From Mycobacterium simiae (GTDB taxonomy: Bacteria; Actinomycetota; Actinomycetes; Mycobacteriales; Mycobacteriaceae), in the NCBI RefSeq assembly GCF_008370645.1, contig NZ_VTZN01000041.1, positions 1 to 32,899 of the forward strand: a stretch of 32,899 bases of DNA, in the 5' to 3' direction. A model generated the notes under the pieces. It did not search any database. It was given only the letters and a program-made list of their open reading frames with translations, and was not told the DNA's origin. This document shows, piece by piece, positions 9,680 to 18,108 of this stretch; the stretch's first letter is position 1; the number at the start of each line of letters is the position of its first letter. The position numbers and the translations under genes are program-made.

Positions 9680-9958
9680 GGCGTGCACTGCCGCGATCCA
9701 ATCCCAAAGTGCTTCAGTATCATCGCGATTGCCGTGGACCATGAGATCGTCCGGGTAGCGGACGATCTCATGGTAGGACCTGCTGGGCGCCGTTGGTTTT
9801 CGCGTGTTCAGTGCGGGCCGAGCGCCTTCGGCCTTGTCATGGTCATCAAGAACGGACAGCGCGAAGTCGCTGAGCGGTGGTGCCAGGATTGCGCCTGCTC
9901 TCGGAACTCCCGGGTGTGCCCGCGATGTTTGCCCGACACATGTGACTATCGCCGACAA
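9680..9958 (-). pseudogene. Group II intron reverse transcriptase fragment
   Basis: A minus-strand frame reads HPGVPRAGAILAPPLSDFAL then SVLDDHDKAEG, and further on HEIVRYPDDLMVHGNRDDTE and ALWDWIAAVHAR. This follows the order of the central reverse-transcriptase blocks of group II intron proteins: G.PQGG.(I/L)SPLL..(I/A)L and RYADDF....... The usual YADD catalytic box is YPDD here, and PQGG is PRAG, so the enzyme would be inactive even if complete. Only about 90 residues remain. There is no maturase or HNH domain, and I see no intron RNA domain V. The remnant abuts the IS3 fossil. I am fairly confident of the family; the boundaries are approximate. Confidence 0.62.
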
Positions 9959-10181
9959 TCTGATTCGCTACCGCCCGATCTCGCCATAGCGCTTACCAAG
10001 GCTTACGAACGGGCAACTTCGCACGCCGGATACGATTTCACTGCACACCCAAACAGCGGGCCGCAACCCAGACCTCAAGCTAATTTCCCGGAAAAAATCG
10101 AAGAGCCCGTCGGAGGCCATCGTTTGGATCAATCGACCCATGCGTAAATCCCGCGGATACAAAAAACTATCGCAATGGGCC

Positions 10182-10964
10182 TTACCGATTCTGGTTGCTG
10201 TTTTTCCGACGGTTGATCAATTTTAGCCACATCCGTACGATAATCGCGATAAATCTGATGCCAATTCTGGTGGATCTCGGGAGCCGCTTCAAAAATTCGT
10301 TGTCGATGACCGTATTGCTGAGCCCGCCGAATTCATTGTAAGTCGAAACGACCACATGCATATACCGGGTGACAAGCGCCGGGTTGGAGAAGCAGCGGAT
10401 GTTGAAGTCCCAGTCGGCAAGCACTCGGTAACGCAGATTGTAGGGGCCGATGCTGCCGAACAACTCGCGGCGGTAGAAGATCGCCTGATGGCAGATGTTG
10501 CGTCTGAATAGCAGTCGGTCGAGATCGAAGGCGCCACCCCAGCGGAATTTCGTTACGCGCATCATCGCATCGCCGTATACCAAATCGCTGTGTTCATGTT
10601 CGCCGATGAATGCGGCTACCCGCGCCAAGCTGCCCTCCTTGTAGAGGGCGTCGTCGGCTCCTAAAAAGAGCAACCACCTCCCGCTGGCCAGGCCGACGCC
10701 GCGGTTCATGGCGTCATAGACGCCTTGATCCGTGCCGCAATGGACGGTCAGGCTAGCGCCGATGCTAGGGGCAAAGGTGTTAGCAACGTTGAGGGTTTCG
10801 TCCGTCGAGCCGCCGTCGACGATTACCACCTCGAAGTCCCTATGGGTCTGCCGAGCGACACTGTCGAGGCAAACGCGCAAGGTTCTCGCCACATTCAATG
10901 TGGGGATGATGATCGAAAACATGGGGACGGCCATGTCGACTTCTGAAGTTCTAGCAGCGGTCAA
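10182..10964 (-). CDS. GT2-family glycosyltransferase, Rv2957-like (fucosyl transfer of PGL)
   Basis: Predicted to transfer the third sugar, fucose in PGL-tb, to the rhamnosylated lipid. The GT-A fold is shown by MFSIIIPTLNVARTLRVCLD near residues 15-34, VVIVDGGSTDETL, DQGVYDAMNRGV, and the metal-binding LFLGADDALY (ADD at 103-105). RYRVLADWDFNIRCFSNPAL and YNEFGGLSNTVID match my memory of Rv2957. The TTG at 10964 gives 260 residues; ATG at 10934 would give 250. The M. tuberculosis protein is a little longer at the N-terminus. The frame upstream of the TTG (QTRGCAGLTAAR) still resembles it but has no ATG or GTG, so the start may have shifted. Rv2956-like gene follows upstream on the same strand. 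GDP-fucose would come from the nearby gmdA-epiA. Confidence 0.88.
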   Translation of the reverse strand: MTAARTSEVDMAVPMFSIIIPTLNVARTLRVCLDSVARQTHRDFEVVIVDGGSTDETLNVANTFAPSIGASLTVHCGTDQGVYDAMNRGVGLASGRWLLFLGADDALYKEGSLARVAAFIGEHEHSDLVYGDAMMRVTKFRWGGAFDLDRLLFRRNICHQAIFYRRELFGSIGPYNLRYRVLADWDFNIRCFSNPALVTRYMHVVVSTYNEFGGLSNTVIDNEFLKRLPRSTRIGIRFIAIIVRMWLKLINRRKNSNQNR

Positions 10965-11073
10965 GCCGGCGCACCCTCTCGTTTGCGTCTTTCTTCGAAT
11001 CAGCCGATCGCCTTGGTCCGGTGATAATCAGTTCGTGATCTGGCGCAGGGAAGGACCTTGCGAAGCGTTGTGG

Positions 11074-11805
11074 TCAATCGACCTCACGGAAGAAGATACC
11101 GTCGGCCTGCAACATTCGACCATTGTGTACATCCATGAAACAGGGCAGCACTCCCGTTAATGTGAAGCCCAAAGAGTGCATGAGATCCAGTGCCTCACGA
11201 ATGAGCATGCCACCTTCGTACAATGGCAGAAAGGTCAGTTCGAGTTGTATTCCGACGCAAGAGTCATTTACTGTAGATTTGCTACCGGCGAGCACCTGCT
11301 GCTCAAATCCCTGGACGTCGATTTTGAGAAAAGATGCGCTATCTGATCGTAAAAATTCTGCCGCTATTGAATCGAGTTGATATATCGGTACCTCTTCGGT
11401 GCCGATATAGTTGGCGGGCGGAAAAGCGTCCTGATGGCTCTTCATCATGGGCAAGACGGAACTACTTTGGCCGCCGTTTCCCGCGACATTAATCGAAACG
11501 GTACCATCGGAATCGCCTAATGCACACCGCCGGCAATCCCAAAGTGGATCGGATGACGCTCTTCGTGTCAAAATAGAAAATGGTCGGGATAGCGGCTCGA
11601 ACGAGACGATGCGGCCTTTATATGCCGCTCGGCGCAGCCCTTTGGCGTATTGTCCTGAGTTGGCCCCGACATCAAAAACGACGTCTACCCCACGCGATTG
11701 GAGTTGCTCTACAAAAAGCTGCTTCCAACCCCGCGAAGAATACCGGCGTGCTACCTCGAAGGCCGCGCTGCGCGCGAGGAAGCCAGCAGAGTCCAACAAA
11801 TGCAC
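11074..11805 (-). CDS. FkbM-family methyltransferase, Rv2956-like
   Basis: Predicted sugar O-methyltransferase; in M. tuberculosis Rv2954c, Rv2955c and Rv2956 methylate the terminal fucose of PGL-tb. The protein has 243 residues, the same length as Rv2956. VVFDVGANSGQYAKGLRR at 42-59 is the cofactor loop, followed by IVSFEPLSRPFSIL (motif II). The family signature SFLKIDVQGFEQQVLAG lies in the C-terminal half, and IQLELTFLPLYEGG follows. The start is a GTG at 11805. It is the first gene of a minus-strand pair with the Rv2957-like transferase, about 110 bases apart. By eye its base composition is more A+T-rich than the lipid genes to its right, consistent with a separate origin. The exact hydroxyl that it methylates cannot be told from sequence. 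Confidence 0.83.
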   Translation of the reverse strand: MHLLDSAGFLARSAAFEVARRYSSRGWKQLFVEQLQSRGVDVVFDVGANSGQYAKGLRRAAYKGRIVSFEPLSRPFSILTRRASSDPLWDCRRCALGDSDGTVSINVAGNGGQSSSVLPMMKSHQDAFPPANYIGTEEVPIYQLDSIAAEFLRSDSASFLKIDVQGFEQQVLAGSKSTVNDSCVGIQLELTFLPLYEGGMLIREALDLMHSLGFTLTGVLPCFMDVHNGRMLQADGIFFREVD

Positions 11806-12072
11806 GGTGGAACACTAACATGCCAATAACCGCCCGCCCGAAGGATAGGTTGGCTCGCAGAGACTTTAATAGAGGGCACGCAGGTCCGAGGTTTGGGCGC
11901 AAACGCAGGTGTGTAGGCAAGGTTTTGCGGGGTCGTGGCTGCTTGGCTGGGAGGGCCCAGCGGCGCTGGGGCACCTTATTTTTGGAAGTAAGGCGTATCT
12001 ATCTGCACCCGCCGCGCTGTCCGGCTTTACGCCAGACCGAGATTCGGTGTGCTAGCGGTGTTAGCATGCCCC

Positions 12073-12855
12073 ATGCTTGAGCGACTACCTCGAAGCCTTC
12101 GGCGCCCTCAGCGCTGGCTGCCCGGCGGGTTGGCCCCCTGGCACTGGCGCGATTTGAAGGTCACGCTTGAGCCGGGCTCGACCATCGCTTGGGTCGCGCG
12201 GATGACTGGCGGCTTCGAAGAGGCCGAGATCGACATCGCGGCGGCACTCAATGCCGCGCTCTATCCTGGCCGCTGCATCCTCGACGTGGGCGCCAACGTT
12301 GGTCTGCACAGTCTGGCCTGGGCAAGGCTAGCCCCAGTGGTCGCGCTAGAGCCGGCGCCGGGCACGTTTGCGCAGTTGGAGGCCAACGTGGCAGCAAATG
12401 GCCTGCAAGGTCGTGTTCGCACGCTGCGCATGGCTGCCGGGGATGCGGCCGACGGAGAAGTTGAGTTTTTCGTGGCCGCGGACAGCGCCTTCAGTTCGCT
12501 AAAGGATACTGGCCGCAAAAGGATTCGCGAGCGGATACTTGTGCCTTGTACCACACTGGACGCGCTCGCGGCTGAGCTAGGTCTTTCTTTCGGTTTGCTG
12601 AAGATCGACGTCGAGGGGCTAGAGCGCGCGGTCATCGCGGGCGCGGCTGAGCTCCTGCGGCGCGATCATCCGGTCCTGCTGGTGGAGATCTACGGCGGCG
12701 TCGCCTCCAATCCAGAACCTGAGAGGACCGTCGAGAATATTTGCGCTTTTGGCTATGAGCCGTTCGTCTACTCTCACGACGTTGGGTTGTTGCCCTACGA
12801 GCAGCACCGCGACGATCGATACAACTACTTCTTCTTGCCACGCCCGCCCATGTGA
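12073..12855 (+). CDS. FkbM-family methyltransferase at the Rv2955c position
   Basis: Predicted sugar O-methyltransferase. From the ATG at 12073 it has 260 residues; a GTG at 12049 would add eight. CILDVGANVGLHSLAWARL at 68-86 is the cofactor loop, VVALEPAPGTFAQLEANV is motif II, and GLLKIDVEGLERAVIAGA is the FkbM hallmark. LLVEIYGG lies near the C-terminus. It is divergent from the Rv2956-like gene, with about 270 bases between them. In gene order and strand it stands where M. tuberculosis has Rv2955c, but it is shorter than the 321 residues I recall for that protein. It may therefore be a replacement rather than an ortholog. The substrate is inferred from context. Confidence 0.78.
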   Translation: MLERLPRSLRRPQRWLPGGLAPWHWRDLKVTLEPGSTIAWVARMTGGFEEAEIDIAAALNAALYPGRCILDVGANVGLHSLAWARLAPVVALEPAPGTFAQLEANVAANGLQGRVRTLRMAAGDAADGEVEFFVAADSAFSSLKDTGRKRIRERILVPCTTLDALAAELGLSFGLLKIDVEGLERAVIAGAAELLRRDHPVLLVEIYGGVASNPEPERTVENICAFGYEPFVYSHDVGLLPYEQHRDDRYNYFFLPRPPM

Positions 12856-13155
12856 GGGCGCTCGTGCCCGAGCCGCGCGCATCCGTAGTGTCAAGGGAAT
12901 CCGCCGCGGGGTAGCCAGGCCCACTGGTGCATCTCGGCGACGTAGGTGTCGCCCATCATGCTGAACGCCGCCACCGACGAAATCTCGAATCCCTTTCTGC
13001 CAGAAGCGGAATTGGCATACCAGAACCTGGCAACCCAAATGCGGCACCGTAGCGTGCGAGTGTGTCACCGCAGCCATTGGATTATTTGTTCGAGGCTGGG
13101 GTGGCGATCGGTAGCCGTGCTCGGTGGCACGGTGCACCGTGCGATATCCCCCCTG

Positions 13156-13881
13156 ATGCGACTCTCCCGCATGTTTCGCCCGACCACCAAACAGCATTTT
13201 CACAGCATCTTCTACCTTCGACACAACGCCCGCCGTCAGGAGCATCTGGCTACGTTAGGGCTCGACCTCAGCAATAAGAGCGTGCTGGAAGTTGGTGCTG
13301 GCATCGGCGATCACACCAAGTTCTTCCTCGAGCGCGGCTGCGAAGTACTCTGCACCGAGCCCCGGGATGAGAACTTGGATGTGATCCGCGGGCGCTTCGA
13401 ATCCAACCCTCATGTCACAGTTGACCGCCTAGATCTCGACGGCGATCTCCCAGCAGGCGCACGCCAATATGACGTGGTGTACTGCTACGGCGTGCTCTAC
13501 CACCTGTCTCGTCCGGCCGAGGCGCTGGCGTGGATGTGTGACCGCGCGGGCGATCTCCATCTGTTGGAGACATGCTTGAGCTATTCCGGCGAAGACGAGT
13601 CATTCCCTGTTAGTGAGAAGGCTTCCTTGGCGAGCCAGGCGGTAACTGGCACGGGATGTCGGTCTTCGCGCGTGTGGGTGATGAACCGACTACGGGAAAA
13701 GATACCGCACGTATACGTGACTGCTACGCAGCCGCGCCACAAGCAATTTCCGCTGGATTGGACGGCATCGGGACCCACGAGCTCCACAGGTCTGGCTCGT
13801 GCTGTGTTCGTCGCGTCGCGGGTGCCGCTGAACCTTCCGACGCTGGTCGAGGAGCTTCCGATGGTGCAGCGCCGGTGCTGA
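13156..13881 (+). CDS. SAM-dependent methyltransferase, Rv2954c-like
   Basis: Predicted sugar O-methyltransferase of the PGL glycan. The ATG at 13156 gives 241 residues, the length I recall for Rv2954c. The frame is open further upstream to 12946, but that part has no family features and I did not include it. SVLEVGAGIGDHTKFFLERG at 42-61 is motif I, VLCTEPRDENLDVIR is motif II, and YDVVYCYGVLYHLSRPAEAL is motif IV/V. LHLLETCLSY and KEKIPHVYVT-like text (LREKIPHVYVTATQPRHKQF) follow near the end. It is the last plus-strand gene before the convergent Rv2953-like gene. About 300 bases separate it from the FkbM gene, so it may not share an operon with it. Confidence 0.78.
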   Translation: MRLSRMFRPTTKQHFHSIFYLRHNARRQEHLATLGLDLSNKSVLEVGAGIGDHTKFFLERGCEVLCTEPRDENLDVIRGRFESNPHVTVDRLDLDGDLPAGARQYDVVYCYGVLYHLSRPAEALAWMCDRAGDLHLLETCLSYSGEDESFPVSEKASLASQAVTGTGCRSSRVWVMNRLREKIPHVYVTATQPRHKQFPLDWTASGPTSSTGLARAVFVASRVPLNLPTLVEELPMVQRRC

Positions 13882-14240
13882 CGCTAAGCAGGGCGCGTTA
13901 GGACAGAGGTCCACCTGATCCTGACTGCCGAACACGTCGGCCGCCCCGAGGCATTTCGTCGCGATCGATACCGACAGACCTGTTCGTGACCGCGCTGGCG
14001 GACGCCGGTTTTGGGTGATTCGGCCGGTGCATCAGACAGTCAGGCGACCGCGGTCGGTGCTGTTGGAATCTATTCGCAAGCGCTGCAGGCGTTTCCGAAC
14101 CCTCGAGTACACACGGTTACCTGAAAGCCGAAATTTTCTACCAGCAGCAAAATTTCTTCGTCGCTATTGACAGCCTTGCGTTGACGCCGACACCGCGCCG
14201 GTCACGCTTTGCGACCCGCTGCAGTCACCGCGGTCCGCTG
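13882..14240. other. Convergent intergenic region with AT-rich inverted repeat
   Basis: No intact gene. GAAATTTT at 14130-14137 and AAAATTTC at 14149-14156 form a perfect 8-base inverted repeat with an 11-base loop, unusually AT-rich for this DNA. It could be a bidirectional terminator between the convergent Rv2954c-like and Rv2953-like genes. Short peptide runs such as DLFVTALADAGF (about 13978-14015) faintly resemble an IS110-type transposase, but they are too short to call. Confidence 0.35.
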
Positions 14241-15497
14241 TCAGTTCAGCCGGGTCGTCCATGCCGACACCCCGGCGCCCGGGAGACGTACCAGCAGCGC
14301 ATCGCCCATCGCCGTTGCGGGAGTAAGTACACCGCGCAACTCCGAGAGCCGATCGCGATCGAGCGCCAGCGCGAGACCGCTCTCAGCGAGCAGCACCGCC
14401 GTAGACTGGTAGGCGTCGACATTGTGCTCGAAAGTCGCCAGGTAGCGGGCACCGGTCGAGGTCGTGGTATAGGTTTCGAACCGATAATGGCCGTGTTCTC
14501 GGACTTTCCGGCTTGGACCGGTGCCTGGCCTGGGCATCATGGCCTCCACTAGTCGGCGCGGTAACCGGCTGAGGTATCGATTGCCCAAACCAATGGCGCC
14601 TGCGACGGCGCCGGTGACAGCCGAAGCGGCAACCGGCGCCGCAAAAGACTTCCCCAGACTCATCGTTTCGGTGTAGCGGAACTGACGGCCATAGGACCAG
14701 TCCTGTAAGGCATTGCTACGACGAACAATTCGAGTGTTGAAGGGGCCCTGCACGAATCCTCCGGTCCAGTAGCCCGCAAGCTCGGGCGCCACGTCGCTTC
14801 CGCGATGGCGGGGAAAATCCGGCTGCGGGCCAAGCTCTGGTTCAGCGCCCCGATCCGTGGTCAGTGTGTAGGGATCGTTGACCAGCCGGCGGGCTTCAGG
14901 GTCGCTGGACGCAGTGCGCATCGCTTCGGAGTACGTTGCCACAGAGCCGCCCGAAACCCAGCGCTGGGAGAACGAGCGGAGCACCAGGTTGGTGTCGCAG
15001 AGTACACCGGCGCCGTCTTCGATCGCACGCCGGTACAGCAGGTAGACGTTGAGATCCGATGGGATCGAATCGAATCCGCAGGCAAGCACTATCCGGGCGC
15101 CGGTGTCAACGGCTTGCTTGTGGTAGAGGTCGATGCTGTTTCGGCAGAACATCACCTCGCCGGTCAGGTCGGCGTAGTCAGTGCCGGCTTTGGCGCACGC
15201 GGCCACGAGCGGCAAGCCGTAGCGCGTGTAGGGGCCAACTGTTGTCAGCACCACTTGAGCCCGCACAGCCATCGCATCGAGGGTCGACGGTTGTGACGCG
15301 TCGGCGAGGATTAGCGGCCAGCCCTGTGCTCGTGGGCCTGCCATCTCCCGCACCGCCCGCAGTCGTTCGCTGCAACGGCCGGCCAGCGCGATTCGTGCTT
15401 GTGACCCGTTGTGGGCGAGGTACTCGGCGGTCAACTTGCCGGAGAATCCGGTTGCGCCATACAAGACGATGTCGAACTCGCGCTCAGCTGGACTCAT
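14241..15497 (-). CDS. Trans-acting enoyl reductase of phthiocerol/phenolphthiocerol synthesis, Rv2953-like
   Basis: In M. tuberculosis, Rv2953 reduces an enoyl intermediate for the modular synthase PpsD, which lacks an active enoyl reductase; the same role is expected here for both dimycocerosates and PGL. The protein has 418 residues, equal to Rv2953. The Rossmann start FDIVLYGATGFSGKLTAEYL lies at 8-27 with the GATGFSG loop at 14-20. VVLTTVGPYTRYGLPLV, CGFDSIPSDLNVYLL and the glycine-rich AVAGAIGLGNRYLSRLPRR are typical of the saccharopine-dehydrogenase-like family. The ATG at 15497 fits the family N-terminus. It lies 63 bases downstream of the Rv2952-like gene on the same strand, as a likely operon. 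Confidence 0.93.
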   Translation of the reverse strand: MSPAEREFDIVLYGATGFSGKLTAEYLAHNGSQARIALAGRCSERLRAVREMAGPRAQGWPLILADASQPSTLDAMAVRAQVVLTTVGPYTRYGLPLVAACAKAGTDYADLTGEVMFCRNSIDLYHKQAVDTGARIVLACGFDSIPSDLNVYLLYRRAIEDGAGVLCDTNLVLRSFSQRWVSGGSVATYSEAMRTASSDPEARRLVNDPYTLTTDRGAEPELGPQPDFPRHRGSDVAPELAGYWTGGFVQGPFNTRIVRRSNALQDWSYGRQFRYTETMSLGKSFAAPVAASAVTGAVAGAIGLGNRYLSRLPRRLVEAMMPRPGTGPSRKVREHGHYRFETYTTTSTGARYLATFEHNVDAYQSTAVLLAESGLALALDRDRLSELRGVLTPATAMGDALLVRLPGAGVSAWTTRLN

Positions 15498-15560
15498 CCG
15501 CGCGACAATACCCGAGCAGCTTTACTGTTCTCAGTCTCGGGCGCCGGCCGCGACTCCGCC

Positions 15561-16373
15561 TCAATCCTTGGTGAAGCAGTACATCCGGTACGAAAGATCC
15601 CCGCTTTCCAGGTAGCGAGATAGCTGCGTGCCGTGCACGCCGATATATTCGCGGCCCGCGAAACGCAGGAAGGCCGGCAGATGACGATCGACCAACTCCC
15701 GCGACTTCTGCGAATTCTTGCTGATGCCGCGCAGCACGTCCTCGTTGATCTCGCGCTGGGAAAGTTGCCGAAGCGGGGCGGCGGCCAGATCAGCCTCCCA
15801 TTGGGCGATTTCATTGCTGGGGCGCAGGTCTGCGTAGGGAAAGTATCCTCCTGGGCGTAGCACCCGCACCACCTCGGCGAGGAAACGCGGGAAGTGCGGA
15901 TAGCAGTGCGAGGCTTCGACGTTGAGCACCACGTCGAAGGATTCGTCGTCGAAAGGTAGGTTTTCCGCGTCGCCTCGCACAAAGTCCAAGCCGGGCACAT
16001 GGTGTCGCTTTTGGCATAGCTTGATGCCGGCCGGGTTCAAGTCCAGGGCCGTGTAGGAGGCCGGGTGCAGGGTGCGCGTCAGGTAGGAGGCTCCGCCGCC
16101 GTGGCCGCAACTGACCTCCAAAACCCGCTTGCCGCTCAAGTCGGCCTGGGTGGCCGTGCGGTGATACAGGTTGATATGGGCCCGGTCGGGCTCGTCGGAC
16201 GGCTCCAGCGGCAGGGCCAGCGGCGGATCTTCCTCGTAGGCCCAATTGATGAACACAATCTCGTCGGTGCCGAGCCCGCGCGTCATCAGCGGGTACCAGT
16301 ACCTCCAAACCCTCTTGTAGACAGGGGTACTCCCGACGCGGGCAAGCAGGCGGTGGGTGCGACTGAAGGCCAT
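15561..16373 (-). CDS. Phthiotriol/phenolphthiotriol dimycocerosates methyltransferase, Rv2952-like
   Basis: Methylates the hydroxyl formed by the ketoreductase Rv2951c, turning (phenol)phthiotriol into (phenol)phthiocerol dimycocerosates. I chose the ATG at 16373, giving 270 residues beginning [15 protein letters not shown], as in M. tuberculosis; the frame also has a TTG two codons upstream. Cofactor motif I is [15 protein letters not shown] at about 84-98; [17 protein letters not shown] and [17 protein letters not shown] are motifs III and [18 protein letters not shown] is motif VI. The protein ends in [10 protein letters not shown]. It is divergent from the Rv2951c-like gene with about 180 bases between them, which must hold promoters for both strands. 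Identification is strong. Confidence 0.95.
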   Translation of the reverse strand: MAFSRTHRLLARVGSTPVYKRVWRYWYPLMTRGLGTDEIVFINWAYEEDPPLALPLEPSDEPDRAHINLYHRTATQADLSGKRVLEVSCGHGGGASYLTRTLHPASYTALDLNPAGIKLCQKRHHVPGLDFVRGDAENLPFDDESFDVVLNVEASHCYPHFPRFLAEVVRVLRPGGYFPYADLRPSNEIAQWEADLAAAPLRQLSQREINEDVLRGISKNSQKSRELVDRHLPAFLRFAGREYIGVHGTQLSRYLESGDLSYRMYCFTKD

Positions 16374-16550
16374 GGGCAAGGAGTATGGCAGACGCGCAAC
16401 CTATCGATCGGATTGCGGGAAACGGAACACCAACGCCGGACGGGTGCGCCGTGATACCCGCTGTCGCATCGCCGGCCCGCCGCAGCAAGCGGGCCTGCGG
16501 TAACCTGCCCGGATGATCTTGATCGACAACACGCCACGGGTGCGGTGAGC

Positions 16551-17696
16551 ATGGTTGGATTCCGTTTCGGCTTTGTCGATTCGCTCGTGCACACGCGGTT
16601 TCCGCCGACCATGCTCGCTCGGTCGAGCATCGTGGCTGCCGCCGCGATGGGCGCCGATTCGTACTGGGTTGGTGACCATCTGAACGCGCTGGTCCCGCGC
16701 TCGATTGCGACACCGGAGTACCTCGGCCATGCGGCCAGGCTGGTGCCCAAGATCGACGCCAACTACGAACCGTGGACGATGCTGGGAAATCTCGCCTATG
16801 GGCTGCCGCGCAAGCTGCGACTCGGCGTGTGCGTAACTGACGCAGGTCGGCGCAACCCGGCGGTGACCGCCCAAGCCGCGGCGACTTTGCAGCTGCTTAC
16901 CCGCGGTCGCGCCACCCTTGGCATCGGTGTCGGGGAACGGGAAGGCAACGAGCCATACGGCGTGGAGTGGACGAAACCCGTCGCGCGATTCGAAGAAGCC
17001 CTCGCCACAATCCGCGCCTTGTGGAACTCGAACGGCGAGCTTGTCACTCGCGAATCGCCCTACTTTCCACTGCGAAACGCCTTATTCGACCTGCCGCCCT
17101 ACCGCGGTAAGTGGCCCGAAATTTGGGTCGCGGCCCACGGGCCGCGAATGCTGCGTGCCACTGGACGCTATGCCGACGCCTGGATTCCTATTGTCCTTGT
17201 TCGTCCGACCGACTACAGCCGAGCGCTCGATACCGTTCGCGCTGCGGCATCCAACGCCGGTCGTGACCCAATGTCAATCACCCCTTCGGCTGTGCGCGGC
17301 GTAATCACCGGCCGGAATCGCGACGATGTGGAGGAGGCGCTGAACTCCGTCATCGTGAAGATGACGGCGCTCGGTGTGCCCGCCGAAGCCTGGGCACGTC
17401 ACGGCGTCGAGCATCCCATGGGAGCCGACTTCTCCGGCGTACAGGATCTGATCCCGCAGACCATGGACCAGCACACGGTCTTGTCCTACGCGGCCAAGGT
17501 CCCGCCTGCACTGATGAAAGAGGTTGTCTTCAGCGGGACACCCGATGAAGTTATCGATCAAGTCGCGGAATGGCGCGATCACGGCCTGCGGTACCTGCTC
17601 GTCATCAACGGCAGCCTGGTTAACCCAAGGCTGCGCAAGACTGTTGCCGCCAGCCTGCCGCACGCCAAGGTTCTGCGCGGGCTCAAGAAACTCTGA
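16551..17696 (+). CDS. Phthiodiolone/phenolphthiodiolone dimycocerosates ketoreductase, Rv2951c-like
   Basis: An F420-dependent luciferase-like (LLM) oxidoreductase that reduces the keto group of (phenol)phthiodiolone dimycocerosates to the hydroxyl that Rv2952 then methylates. The ATG at 16551 gives 381 residues, equal to the M. tuberculosis protein; a GTG lies two codons upstream. N-terminal [67 protein letters not shown] and [20 protein letters not shown] follow the family through the beta-barrel. The C-terminus [20 protein letters not shown] is complete. It lies 412 bases before fadD29 on the same strand. Confidence 0.95.
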   Translation: MVGFRFGFVDSLVHTRFPPTMLARSSIVAAAAMGADSYWVGDHLNALVPRSIATPEYLGHAARLVPKIDANYEPWTMLGNLAYGLPRKLRLGVCVTDAGRRNPAVTAQAAATLQLLTRGRATLGIGVGEREGNEPYGVEWTKPVARFEEALATIRALWNSNGELVTRESPYFPLRNALFDLPPYRGKWPEIWVAAHGPRMLRATGRYADAWIPIVLVRPTDYSRALDTVRAAASNAGRDPMSITPSAVRGVITGRNRDDVEEALNSVIVKMTALGVPAEAWARHGVEHPMGADFSGVQDLIPQTMDQHTVLSYAAKVPPALMKEVVFSGTPDEVIDQVAEWRDHGLRYLLVINGSLVNPRLRKTVAASLPHAKVLRGLKKL

Positions 17697-18108
17697 GGCG
17701 CTCCCTCGGGTTTGTCATGGCTCACCAGGGCGGTCAGACCTGCAGTGACCGTCCGGGTCCGCCGAGCGAGATTCTCACTAACCGGGTATGACGATGTCGT
17801 CGCGGCTGCCAGTCAGCCTTTGGGGGTAGGGTGAGCAGCCGGAGGTCACGGACGAAACCAACTAGGATGCCGGCATGGCGCCCCATCAGGGTGTCGGCCG
17901 AAACGGGCTCGCTGCGCTGCCGTCGGCGCGGACCAGCGGATTATTCCTCACAGCTGGTTGCAAGGGTGCACCTGATATTGTCGTGGGGCCTCAGCGATGT
18001 GGCGTCATCGGCCCGGACAGCGTAGCAACCGTATGTGCGTCGATTCCGATTCGAAGGACACGGCGGCGGATCGTCCGTAATCTCTTCGGTCAAGAGCCTA
18101 AGGATGAT
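17697..18108. other. Intergenic region before fadD29
   Basis: Contains no recognised gene. The fadD29 frame stays open here back to an ATG at 17875, but the 78 extra codons have no family similarity and the protein length fits the ATG at 18109. The region probably holds the promoter of the fadD29 - chorismate lyase - fadD22 - pks15/1 group; I cannot place the boxes with confidence. Confidence 0.4.

Noticed and set aside
9380..10147. Plus-strand frame of 255 codons
   Set aside because: Only its first part (IS3 orfB fragment) is meaningful; the rest is antisense to the reverse-transcriptase remnant and intergenic DNA.
12891..13038. Minus-strand frame whose end reads SVAAFSMMGDTYVAEMHQWA and then WLPRGGFP before a stop
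   Set aside because: It looks protein-like and could be a remnant of a lost gene, but it is short, has no start codon or recognisable family, and may be chance.
13978..14060. IS110-like transposase fragment
   Set aside because: Only a dozen residues (DLFVTALADAGF) resemble the family, and the frame stops at once; too weak to annotate.
17875..18108. 78-codon N-terminal extension of fadD29
   Set aside because: The ATG at 18109 has a ribosome binding site and gives the known length of 619 residues; the extension has no similarity.
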